16,324 bases of DNA from positions 1 to 16,324 of the forward strand of contig JAEWHK010000058.1 in NCBI GenBank assembly GCA_023387815.1, given 5' to 3'. The position numbers and the translations under genes are program-made. How positions within the stretch are numbered: position 1 is the stretch's first letter; the number at the start of each line of letters is the position of its first letter. The notes under the pieces are model-generated. The model had not been told where the DNA came from and ran no database searches. It worked only from the letters and a program-made list of their open reading frames with translations. This DNA is from Pseudomonadota bacterium. Lineage in GTDB: Bacteria > Pseudomonadota > Gammaproteobacteria > Burkholderiales > Burkholderiaceae_B. Shown piece by piece: positions 6,735-13,411 of this stretch.

Positions 6735-8056
6735 AAAGTCGCGGCCAACTATCACTGGCCCAGCGCATGGCCCTGGCGCTGACCGGCGCGGTCACGCTTT
6801 TTGTGATTGTGCTTTGTGTACTGTCTCTGTGGGCGTTTGACAGCATGGAAGACAACCTGGTGGACTCTGCCCTGCTCGCGGAAAAAGACCGCATTGTGGC
6901 GCAGAGTGATGCCACCGCGAAGCAGCCGGGTCAGGGCTCGCAGGAAAGCATGAACCAGCCCATTCGCCGCTGGGATATTCGAAGTATCGCGGATGAAACG
7001 ACACTGCCCCAGCAGTTGCGCCATATGGACAACGGCGCGCACTTTCTGCAACCCGGCAGCGAGACCTGGCACGTTCTGGTATTTCCCAATGAAGGTGCAA
7101 AAACTGTTCTGCTCTATGATGCCACGGTCAATGAACAGCGCGTTCACGACTTTGCGCTGATTGTGATTATGGCCGGACTGCTGTGTATCGGCCTGTCTTA
7201 CTTTCTGGCGCGCCGTGTGTCGCGCCATATCACAGATCCGGTACAAAGCCTCACACAGACGCTCTCTACCTGGGCGCCGGGCGCTTCCAATTTGTCAGCC
7301 AGTCGCAATGATGAAGTGGGCCGGCTGATCGAGGCGTTCAACCGCATGCAAAGCCAGGTTGAAAAATCCATTGCCCAGGAAAAAGAATTTTCGGCGAATC
7401 TGAACCATGAGATTCGCACACCGCTGACCACGATACGTACCGATGCCGAAATTGCACTCGAAGACAGCGCCCTGTCTGCCGAAACGCTTCAGCGGCTGAA
7501 ACGAACAATCAGTAATGTGGATTTGATAACCGACACGCTGGAAAGCACGGTGCATCTGAAAACCGAAGCCCGCCAGGATCCGGAGCCTGTACACTTGCGC
7601 GACTGCCTGGAGAATGCCTGGCAAACCAGTATGAGTACGGATGAGGATTCCGGACTGCAACTGGTCAATCAGTTACTGCCCGAAGATGTGATGGTGGTGA
7701 ATCGCTATGCCATGCAGATGATAATGCGCAATCTGATACGCAATGCACTGGAGCACGCGGCAGCCAGCACGCTCACGGTTTACCGCTCGGGCGACAGGCT
7801 TTATTTTGAGGATAATGGCAAGGGCATTGCGCCTGCCGACCTGCCACGGATTTTTGACCGGTATTACAGCGGCCACAGCCGTGATGTGCAAACAACAGCA
7901 GTATCAGACTCACCTGCCTTGCCTGGCAAGCGTCGAGGTCTGGGTCTGGCTATTGTTCAGCACATTTGTGCGCTGGAACACTGGACCATGCAGGTCGAGT
8001 CCTCGACCCGACCTGGCGCCTCTATGACCCGGTTTATTCTTCAGGTTGCCGCCTGA
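6731..8056 (+). CDS. Membrane sensor histidine kinase
   Basis: Partner kinase of the preceding regulator, 441 residues. Transmembrane helix 1 lies near residues 14-36, a periplasmic sensing region of about 100 residues at 37-140, and helix 2 near 141-160. A HAMP linker (about 161-212) leads to the HisKA segment with phospho-acceptor His226 in NLNHEIRTPLTTI. The ATP-binding domain has the N box at NLIRNALEHA (Asn338), the G1 box at DNGKGI (361-366) and the G2 box at GLGLAI (403-408). All catalytic motifs are intact. The periplasmic region has no domain I recognise, so the stimulus is unknown. The last 16 bases overlap the 3' end of the convergent universal stress protein gene, and no terminator is visible at the junction. 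Confidence 0.9.
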   Translation: MKSRGQLSLAQRMALALTGAVTLFVIVLCVLSLWAFDSMEDNLVDSALLAEKDRIVAQSDATAKQPGQGSQESMNQPIRRWDIRSIADETTLPQQLRHMDNGAHFLQPGSETWHVLVFPNEGAKTVLLYDATVNEQRVHDFALIVIMAGLLCIGLSYFLARRVSRHITDPVQSLTQTLSTWAPGASNLSASRNDEVGRLIEAFNRMQSQVEKSIAQEKEFSANLNHEIRTPLTTIRTDAEIALEDSALSAETLQRLKRTISNVDLITDTLESTVHLKTEARQDPEPVHLRDCLENAWQTSMSTDEDSGLQLVNQLLPEDVMVVNRYAMQMIMRNLIRNALEHAAASTLTVYRSGDRLYFEDNGKGIAPADLPRIFDRYYSGHSRDVQTTAVSDSPALPGKRRGLGLAIVQHICALEHWTMQVESSTRPGASMTRFILQVAA

Positions 8057-8508
8057 TCCTTGAGTCGATAGACCAGTACCGACGTGGTCGCCAGGGACAG
8101 CACCTTGGTGGTCACACTGCCCAGCAACAGACGGGACAGGCCACTGCGGCCGTGACTGGCAATGTAGATCAGATCGCAGCCGTTTTCCTTGGCCGCTTCA
8201 ACAATCCCATCAGCCACACTGTAGTTGGAGATGATGAGCGACGTGGCTTTGACGTTGGCCGTTTGGGCCCGGTCCAGCACCGGTTTCAAATAAGATTCGG
8301 CTTCCTTGCGTGCGGCCTCTTCATAATCGCCATCAGAAATCGCATAGGAGGCTGCCATACCGTCAAAACCGATCAAAGTAGAGAAAGGCTGAGTGACATT
8401 GATGGCAATGACTTCTGCATCATTCTGTCTGGCAAAGCAGATGCCTGAGTTGGCTGCGCGTGCGGAAATTTCCGAACCGTCGATGGGAAGCAGAATTTTA
8501 TTGAACAT
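8041..8508 (-). CDS. Universal stress protein (UspA family)
   Basis: A 155-residue single-domain cytoplasmic protein with the Usp N terminus (MFNKILLPIDGS) and the nucleotide-binding loop ASHGRSGLSRLLLGSV near residues 117-132. The family motif is G-2x-G-9x-G(S/T); here the first glycine is Ala117, with Gly120 and Gly130-Ser131 retained, a substitution that is not rare. Usp proteins accumulate under starvation and stress, and those with this loop usually bind ATP. AGGAG at 8516-8520 precedes the ATG by 7 bases and overlaps the end of the upstream sulfurtransferase-like gene, only 11 bases away, so the two are probably co-transcribed. The stop lies inside the 3' end of the histidine kinase gene on the other strand. 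Confidence 0.92.
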   Translation of the reverse strand: MFNKILLPIDGSEISARAANSGICFARQNDAEVIAINVTQPFSTLIGFDGMAASYAISDGDYEEAARKEAESYLKPVLDRAQTANVKATSLIISNYSVADGIVEAAKENGCDLIYIASHGRSGLSRLLLGSVTTKVLSLATTSVLVYRLKDQAAT

Positions 8509-8519
8509 GGTGGGACTCC

Positions 8520-8873
8520 TTAAGACTGGGGTGATTCCTGTTTGGCCGCGTTATACAGATGCGTACAACGTGTACCTGAGCGGCAGTAAGCCAGGATGGG
8601 CGTTGGCAGACTGTCAAGATGGGTCCGGAAGGTCTTGACGTCTTCAGGCGTAATACCGCCGCTGACGACGGGCTGATAGACAACGGTCAGCCCGGCCTCT
8701 TCGCCTGCCTTGATCACATCGGCCGAAGCAGGCTGTGATTCGCCACCTTCAAAATCGGGACGATTGATAATAACGCTCCGGTAACCGGCAGCCTTGAGGG
8801 CGGCCATATCCTCTGGGCCCAATTGCGGTGCAACGGCCAGGTTTTCACTTAACGGAGTAATGGGTGTAGACAT
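8520..8873 (-). CDS. DUF442 / TIGR01244-family phosphatase- or sulfurtransferase-like protein
   Basis: A 117-residue protein. The N-terminal half (ITPLSENLAVAPQLGPEDMA, then AGYRSVIINRPDFEG) and the segment PILAYCRSGTR match the beta-lactamase-hydrolase-like (Blh) N-terminal domain family, which has a cysteine-phosphatase-like fold. The active-site loop is C-x4-R (Cys97 to Arg102 in CRSGTR), intact for a thiolate intermediate. Some relatives are fused to persulfide-dioxygenase or rhodanese domains and linked to sulfide handling; this one stands alone. The start at 8873 has GAGGAA close upstream; an in-frame ATG at 8903 would add 10 residues without support. First gene of a likely two-gene operon with the universal stress protein. 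Biochemical activity is not known for this family. Confidence 0.82.
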   Translation of the reverse strand: MSTPITPLSENLAVAPQLGPEDMAALKAAGYRSVIINRPDFEGGESQPASADVIKAGEEAGLTVVYQPVVSGGITPEDVKTFRTHLDSLPTPILAYCRSGTRCTHLYNAAKQESPQS

Positions 8874-8944
8874 ATTTCCTCGCAGATTATCGGGACACGG
8901 CACAGGTGCCTGAAAGCATTTTATGCCACTTTCCAGCGCCGTCT

Positions 8945-8972
8945 TTCACAAATTTAACCTACTCTCTATAAA
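8945..8972 (+). promoter_or_regulatory. Probable sigma-70 promoter of the GNAT gene
   Basis: TTCACA (8945-8950, five of six to TTGACA) and TATAAA (8967-8972) are separated by 16 bp, ending 42 bases before the acetyltransferase ATG. It lies in the 141-base divergent gap at 8874-9014. For the opposite minus-strand operon I see only TAAAAT at 8923-8918 with no good -35. Confidence 0.45.
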
Positions 8973-9014
8973 ATAACATCGGTAATTCCACCCAAATCTG
9001 ACTGTCATCGGCAA

Positions 9015-9566
9015 ATGCAACCATCCTGTCTTCTTCGCCCCGCAACCCGCAACGATATGGCTGCAATTACCGAAATCTATGCGTGGCACGTACTGCACGG
9101 CATTGCGACCTTTGAAGAGGAAGCGCCGGACGTCGCGCAGATGACATACCGGTTTGATCAGATCACTGCACAGGGTTATCCCTATATTGTTGCGGAAAAA
9201 GACAACGAAATCGTTGGCTATGCCTATGTATCATCCTACCGTCCGCGCATTGCCTATCGCTATACCGTCGAAAACGCCATCTATTTGCGGCACGATCTGG
9301 CGCGTATGGGAACAGGGTCACTGCTGCTCGCAGAACTCATTCGCCTTTGTGAACTTGGTCCGTGGCGGCAAATGATTGCCATCATCGGCAACAGTGAGAA
9401 CGCCGGATCCATTGGCGTACATCACAAGGCGGGGTTTGAAATGGTGGGCACGATCAAGTCGGCAGGCTTCAAGCATGGCCGCTGGGTGGACAGCATCATC
9501 ATGCAGCGCGCGCTGTCAGATGGGGACAGGACAAAGCCACACATCGGTCACACGGGCAAACGATAG
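9015..9566 (+). CDS. GNAT N-acetyltransferase, phosphinothricin/methionine-sulfone acetyltransferase type
   Basis: A 183-residue cytoplasmic enzyme that would transfer an acetyl group from acetyl-CoA to a small amino compound. The opening LRPATRNDMAAITEIYAWHV, the block YRPRIAYRYTVENAIYL (residues 75-91) and the acetyl-CoA loop RMGTGS (97-102) match the Pat/Bar/MnaT subfamily, which acts on phosphinothricin, methionine sulfone or sulfoximine, or related L-amino acids. NSENAGSIGVHHKAGFEMVG is the conserved C-terminal strand-helix. The true substrate cannot be read from sequence. No Shine-Dalgarno stands before the ATG at 9015, but the family N terminus begins right there. Convergent with the deacetylase gene, 34 bases apart, with no evident terminator. 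Confidence 0.88.
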   Translation: MQPSCLLRPATRNDMAAITEIYAWHVLHGIATFEEEAPDVAQMTYRFDQITAQGYPYIVAEKDNEIVGYAYVSSYRPRIAYRYTVENAIYLRHDLARMGTGSLLLAELIRLCELGPWRQMIAIIGNSENAGSIGVHHKAGFEMVGTIKSAGFKHGRWVDSIIMQRALSDGDRTKPHIGHTGKR

Positions 9567-9600
9567 ACAGTCCCTCATCGTTCGCCGCGCCCGAATGCGG

Positions 9601-10413
9601 TCAGGTCTGGAAACGCGCCACCCGGCAGCCACAGGCCTGCAGCATCTCGCCAAAATCATCGCCGGACAGAAAAGAAAATTCGGCCACGCGCTGCTCACCG
9701 ATGGTATCGGGACGTTCCACTGCTGCTGCAGGGTGGCACATAATCACGCCGCCCGCGGCGATCTGCGTCAGCCACGTACGCATCGCGGTCGCGTAGCGCG
9801 CGCTGCCGCCGGAAAGCTCATAAACACCAGCAAAATCACTATTGAACGGAATATCGGCACGCGCCAGTCTGCGCCTGAGCGCAGCACTGCCAAGCAGCGC
9901 AATGACCCGCGCCTTGAGTGCAAGCCCACGGAAAAAAGCGGGATCACTCATGCCTGTGTACCGGACCCAGAAATCATCGCAGTCATAGCGACGCAACAGC
10001 ACCTCCATCAGCGCATCACGAATTTGAGGAAATTGATGAACATGCTGATGACCGTCAAAATAATCCGGCTCCCGCTTCATGTATTGCTCGAACAGATCAC
10101 ATTGGCATTCGATCGCACGCTGCAGCGTGACACTGTTGAGCCGCCGCAGCCATGCATCGCGAATCAGGACAGGAAGTGGCCGATGAAAATCGCTGCCCGT
10201 TGCAAAGTCTTCCGTAAAGTTCAGATGCAGACCGACATCGATATCACAGGATCGCAATGCCGCGGCGCCCTGAGACCAGGCGGGGGCCTGGGTCAGGCAA
10301 CTGGTCGCGCTGATGCGCCCCATCCGGGCCAGCTGTAGAATGCCGCGATTGATCGCTTCATTCTGGCCGAAATCATCGGCGCAGATCACGATCTGTTTTT
10401 TTGAACGAGGCAT
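9601..10413 (-). CDS. ChbG/HpnK (YdjC) family carbohydrate deacetylase
   Basis: A 270-residue soluble enzyme of the YdjC fold, which removes N-acetyl groups from amino sugars using a divalent metal. Visible motifs are CADDFGQNEAIN (Asp13-Asp14, catalytic base and metal ligand), GLHLNFT (His63), DGHQHVHQFP (Asp120, His122, His124, His126) and the late MCHPA loop. Metal ligands of the family are present. It begins 24 bases after the glycosyltransferase stop, so the two are almost certainly one transcript. In Francisella NaxD and Bordetella LgmC, proteins of this family deacetylate a polyprenyl-phosphate-linked N-acetylhexosamine made by a partner GT2 enzyme before the sugar is moved to lipid A. 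That role is inferred here; HpnK-type hopanoid or chitooligosaccharide activity is the alternative, but no hopanoid genes are visible nearby. Confidence 0.88.
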   Translation of the reverse strand: MPRSKKQIVICADDFGQNEAINRGILQLARMGRISATSCLTQAPAWSQGAAALRSCDIDVGLHLNFTEDFATGSDFHRPLPVLIRDAWLRRLNSVTLQRAIECQCDLFEQYMKREPDYFDGHQHVHQFPQIRDALMEVLLRRYDCDDFWVRYTGMSDPAFFRGLALKARVIALLGSAALRRRLARADIPFNSDFAGVYELSGGSARYATAMRTWLTQIAAGGVIMCHPAAAVERPDTIGEQRVAEFSFLSGDDFGEMLQACGCRVARFQT

Positions 10414-10437
10414 CAGAATATCCGGTGAACGACAGGA

Positions 10438-11622
10438 CTATTGCGTTCCGGTGGCCCTAAAAGTCGCTGACGGTTGGGAAGCTGGCGTGTTGTCATTGAT
10501 TGATTCTACCAGTACTTCCTGCTCGCCCCTGCGGTTATCCACTCCGCGAGTCTGCAGTCCCTGCCCGCGCCGTTCGCTCACCACGAACAGCGGCCGTTGC
10601 TTGACCTCTTCATAAATCCGCGCCACATACTCGCCAACCATTCCCAGCGCGCTCAGGATCACACCGGCAAAAAAGGTTTGCGCCACGATCAGCGTCGGAT
10701 AACCATGCACCGGATTACCCACCATGAAATATTCCAGAATCACGTAAAGTCCATACAGGATCGCCAGACCAGCCATAAACAGACCGGCAAACATGGTCAT
10801 GCGCAGCGGCCACGTCGTGAAGGCGGTGAGACCTTCCAGGCCATGCGTAATCAGTCGCAGCAGACTGAATCGGGATTTGCCGAAACGGCGCTGATCCGGC
10901 CGATAGTACATAGCTTCGCTGCGAAAGCCGACCCAGGCAAACAGACCTTTCATGAAGCGTGTTCGTTCCGGAAGCTGGTTCAGTGCGTCCACCACCTTGC
11001 GATCCATCAGACGAAAGTCTCCGGCATCGGCGGCAATACGCACCCTGCCGGTACCCTTCATCAGCAAATAAAAGAGTTGTGTTCCGAGACGCTTGAGCAG
11101 CGGTTCGTCTCCCCGCGTCTCACGCACGGCATAGACCATATCTGCGCCCTGCTCCCAGTGCGGAATCATTTTTCTAATCATGGCCGGCGGATGCTGCAGA
11201 TCGGCGTCCAGCGTTACAACCACATCTCCACGACAGGCTGCGAGACCCGCAGACAGGGCCGACTCCTTGCCAAAATTTCGCGAAAGCTGCAGATATCGGA
11301 CTCGCTTCTCGCACTCACAGAAATCCGCCATGAAGGCGGCCGTGTGATCTGTGCTGCCATCGTCAATAACAAGGATTTCCCATTGCGCAAACAGATCCTG
11401 CAGTTGCACGATCAGCATGGGTAGCAGAATGCGCAGACTGCTGGCTTCGTTAAGCGCAGGAATTATGCAGCTGACTGTGACGCGATCCGCCTTGCGTTCC
11501 GGCGCGACTGGCGCTACGAAAGAACTACCAGCAGCATTGCCGCTGTCGGCATCGATAACTCTCGGTTCTGACTGCTCGCCTGCGATTCGCCGCAGGGGCA
11601 GCGGGCTGATTTTCACGGTCAA
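10438..11622 (-). CDS. GT2 membrane glycosyltransferase, polyprenyl-phosphate sugar transferase type (ArnC/GtrB-like)
   Basis: A 394-residue protein. The GT2 catalytic domain covers about residues 48-270, with PALNEA, VIDDGSTDHT (near 86-93), the DxD-type LDADLQHPP (138-146) and the RRFGKSRFS motif near 245-253. Two transmembrane helices follow at about 275-300 and 310-335. This layout matches ArnC, GtrB and dolichol-phosphate-mannose synthase-like enzymes, which attach a sugar to a lipid phosphate on the cytoplasmic face. A polar tail of about 55 residues and an unusual 47-residue N-terminal extension flank the core. The start is uncertain: TTG at 11622 is the longest, while GTG at 11616 has GGGAA 6 bases upstream. 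It precedes the ChbG/HpnK deacetylase gene; together they suggest synthesis of undecaprenyl-phosphate hexosamine. Confidence 0.87.
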   Translation of the reverse strand: MTVKISPLPLRRIAGEQSEPRVIDADSGNAAGSSFVAPVAPERKADRVTVSCIIPALNEASSLRILLPMLIVQLQDLFAQWEILVIDDGSTDHTAAFMADFCECEKRVRYLQLSRNFGKESALSAGLAACRGDVVVTLDADLQHPPAMIRKMIPHWEQGADMVYAVRETRGDEPLLKRLGTQLFYLLMKGTGRVRIAADAGDFRLMDRKVVDALNQLPERTRFMKGLFAWVGFRSEAMYYRPDQRRFGKSRFSLLRLITHGLEGLTAFTTWPLRMTMFAGLFMAGLAILYGLYVILEYFMVGNPVHGYPTLIVAQTFFAGVILSALGMVGEYVARIYEEVKQRPLFVVSERRGQGLQTRGVDNRRGEQEVLVESINDNTPASQPSATFRATGTQ

Positions 11623-11649
11623 TTCCCATATTCAACGTTTGATAAGGGA

Positions 11650-11684
11650 AATATAAAGGTCGCTCCGTGGAATTTCCGTGAAAT
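11650..11684 (-). promoter_or_regulatory. Candidate activator-dependent promoter with 11-bp-period direct repeat
   Basis: Read on the minus strand, ATTTCACGGA and ATTCCACGGA (11684-11675 and 11673-11664) match at 9 of 10 positions with an 11-bp period, and TATATT (11655-11650) follows 8 bp after the second copy. The repeat occupies the place of a -35 box, which is the layout of OmpR/PmrA/PhoP-type regulator sites. The glycosyltransferase start is 28-34 bases beyond the -10. No regulator is proven. Confidence 0.4.
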
Positions 11685-11700
11685 CATTAGTACGGGGGGT

Positions 11701-11717
11701 AAAGGCCACGCGCGGCC
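11701..11717 (-). terminator. Weak candidate terminator after dnaQ
   Basis: On the minus strand GGCCGCGCGTGGCC (11717-11704) is a nearly perfect GC-rich palindrome followed by only TTT. It lies 45 bases after the dnaQ stop. The short, interrupted T-run and small loop make it a poor intrinsic terminator. Confidence 0.25.
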
Positions 11718-11762
11718 CCATCGTGACGGCCGGAGCGATTCAGTGCTGACCGGACCCAGGAA

Positions 11763-12482
11763 TCACGCCGCCGCTTCGGGTTCCATCAGTTTGCGCCACA
11801 GACTCGTACCGCCGGCAGCCTGATCGAGCGCATCCAGGTACGCCGCGTGTTCTGCCAGTTCGTCCTCGGTGGCCATCTCGACCCGTAACACCGTTGCATC
11901 GAACGTGGCCACCACTGGCTGTCCTTCCTGCTGGCGCGGCTGATCATTATGCTCCATGACCAGCCCGAACTGACCGCGGGTCATGGCCAGCCAGACTTCG
12001 GCCAGCAACTCCGCATCGAGCAGCGCCCCGTGCAGCGTGCGATGCGCATTGGAAATACCCAGGCGCTCGCAAAGCATATCCAGACTGTTGCGTTTACCGG
12101 GATACTGTTCCCTTGCCATGGCCAGCGTGTCATGGATGACGGCAATCTCTTCTACCGGCGGCAATCCGACTCGTGCGAACTCGGAATTGAGGAACTTCAC
12201 GTCAAACGAAGCATTGTGAATGTAGATTTCGGTACCTTTCAGATACTCGAAAATGCGCGTCGCTTCCTCTTCGAAACGGTTGAACTGGGACAGAAACTCC
12301 GTGGTCAGTCCGTGCACTTCCAGCGCGCCAGGAGAACTCTCCCTGTCGGGATTGAAATAAACATGCAAATTATTCCCGGTGAACTGACGGTTAATGAGCT
12401 CGACGCAGCCCAGCTCAATGATCCGGTCGCCTTCGGACGGATCAAAACCCGTGGTTTCAGTATCAAGAATAATTTGCCGCAT
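11763..12482 (-). CDS. dnaQ: DNA polymerase III epsilon subunit (3'-5' proofreading exonuclease)
   Basis: A 239-residue DEDDh exonuclease that edits mismatched 3' ends for the replicative polymerase. The catalytic residues are all present: Asp7 and Glu9 in LDTETTG, Asp94 in HNASFD, and His151 and Asp156 in LHGALLDAELL. GQFGLVM at about 170-176 sits where E. coli epsilon has its beta-clamp-binding motif, and the C-terminal tail ending SLWRKLMEPEAAA would contact the alpha subunit. Length is close to the 243 residues of E. coli. A GAGGAG ribosome site lies 9 bases before the ATG. The gene follows fabI by 41 bases on the same strand and is probably co-transcribed with it; in enterobacteria dnaQ is instead paired with rnhA. 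Confidence 0.95.
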   Translation of the reverse strand: MRQIILDTETTGFDPSEGDRIIELGCVELINRQFTGNNLHVYFNPDRESSPGALEVHGLTTEFLSQFNRFEEEATRIFEYLKGTEIYIHNASFDVKFLNSEFARVGLPPVEEIAVIHDTLAMAREQYPGKRNSLDMLCERLGISNAHRTLHGALLDAELLAEVWLAMTRGQFGLVMEHNDQPRQQEGQPVVATFDATVLRVEMATEDELAEHAAYLDALDQAAGGTSLWRKLMEPEAAA

Positions 12483-12523
12483 GTATCAGTGCTCCTCTGG
12501 CTATCCGTTGCTGTGGGAAATGA

Positions 12524-13306
12524 TCAATCCATGCCCGGGACAACGGTAGAAAAACCGGCGTCCACATGAACAATTTCACCTGTGATACCCGCTGCCAGAT
12601 CCGAGAGCAGGAATGCTGCCGTATTGCCTACGTCTTCAATCGTCACATTGCGCTTCAGTGGAGCATGAGCAGAGACGAAGTTCAGAATCGAAGAAAAGTC
12701 CTTAATTCCACTGGCGGCCAGCGTCTTGATAGGGCCAGCGGAAATACCGTTGGCACGCATACCCTCGGCACCCAGCGCATTTGCCAGATAACGAACACTG
12801 GCTTCCAGCGAGGCTTTTGCCAGACCCATTGTGTTGTAGTTGGGAACCACCTTTTCTGCGCCCAGATAGGTCAGTGTCAGCACAGAACCCTTGCGTGCCT
12901 TCAGCAGTGGCAAGGCGGCTTTGGCCAGCGCAGGGAAACTGTACACAGAAATGTCATGTGCAATACGGAAGCCTTCGCGCGACAGCCCGTCCAGAAAATT
13001 CCCGGCAATGGCTTCACGCGGGGCGAAACCAATTGAATGCACCAGTCCGTCCAGACCGTCCCAATGCTGACTCAGCGTTTCAAACGTCTGCTCTATTTGT
13101 GCGTCTTCAGCCACGTCACAGGGAATCACGATATTGCTGCCAAAATCGGCCGCAAATTCCGTCACGCGATCCTTGAAGCGGTCTCCCACATAAGTGAACG
13201 CCAGCTCAGCGCCCTGCGCCTTGCAGGCGGCGGCGATACCGTAAGCGATAGAACGGTTAGAAAGGACCCCGGTGACCAGAATTCGTTTATTGGCAAGAAA
13301 GCCCAT
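12524..13306 (-). CDS. fabI: Enoyl-[acyl-carrier-protein] reductase (NADH)
   Basis: Catalyses the last reduction of each fatty-acid elongation cycle, in the cytoplasm. The 260-residue protein is a short-chain dehydrogenase with the divergent FabI cofactor loop GVLSNRSIAYGIA (residues 13-25), SIGFAPREA (Gly93 retained, the site where changes cause triclosan or diazaborine resistance), and the Tyr-x6-Lys pair Tyr157-Lys164 in YNTMGLAK, with Tyr147 just before. Length matches the 262-residue E. coli enzyme. The start at 13306 was chosen because MGFLANKRILVTG is the usual N terminus and AGGA lies 7 bases upstream; a longer frame to 13357 would run into the terminator hairpin. First gene of a likely fabI-dnaQ unit. 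Expected to be triclosan-sensitive, by inference. Confidence 0.95.
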   Translation of the reverse strand: MGFLANKRILVTGVLSNRSIAYGIAAACKAQGAELAFTYVGDRFKDRVTEFAADFGSNIVIPCDVAEDAQIEQTFETLSQHWDGLDGLVHSIGFAPREAIAGNFLDGLSREGFRIAHDISVYSFPALAKAALPLLKARKGSVLTLTYLGAEKVVPNYNTMGLAKASLEASVRYLANALGAEGMRANGISAGPIKTLAASGIKDFSSILNFVSAHAPLKRNVTIEDVGNTAAFLLSDLAAGITGEIVHVDAGFSTVVPGMD

Positions 13307-13337
13307 TTGCATTCCTATTTGTTTTTCAATGTTCGAC

Positions 13338-13343
13338 ATTATA
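13338..13343 (-). promoter_or_regulatory. Probable -10 box of fabI, abutting the upstream terminator
   Basis: Perfect TATAAT on the minus strand, 31 bases before the fabI ATG, sharing its first T with the T-tract of the mltD terminator. The 16-18 bp upstream position falls within the terminator hairpin and shows no TTGACA-like hexamer, so the promoter would be -35-poor. Confidence 0.45.
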
Positions 13344-13374
13344 AAAAAAATGCGCAATGCAAAGGCATTGCGCA
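13343..13374 (-). terminator. Rho-independent terminator of the gloB-mltD unit
   Basis: On the minus strand TGCGCAATGC and GCATTGCGCA form a perfect 10-bp stem with a 4-base loop (CTTT), followed by eight T. It lies 37 bases after the mltD stop and before fabI. The plus-strand side lacks a T-tract, so it acts in the minus direction. Confidence 0.9.
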
Positions 13375-13411
13375 GTGTTTCACAGAGATTTAGGCGGACG
13401 CCCGCGAAATC

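Noticed and set aside
6731..8056. Two-component system as regulator of the formate operon
   Set aside because: It lies downstream of a strong terminator and known fds operons are controlled by LysR-type regulators. Adjacency alone is not evidence.
9567..9600. Bidirectional terminator between the acetyltransferase and deacetylase genes
   Set aside because: The 34-base gap has no stem with a T-tract on either strand.
9376..10338. 320-codon plus-strand open frame over the deacetylase gene
   Set aside because: Overlaps two well-supported genes, has no recognisable motifs and starts inside the acetyltransferase gene. It is a shadow of codon bias on the opposite strand.
10597..11424. 275-codon plus-strand open frame over the glycosyltransferase gene
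   Set aside because: His/Gln/Arg-rich product without motifs, entirely antisense to the GT2 coding region with intact catalytic motifs.
13307..13357. Longer FabI starting at 13357
   Set aside because: Would include 17 residues encoded across the terminator hairpin and T-tract. MGFLANKRILVTG at 13306 is the family start.
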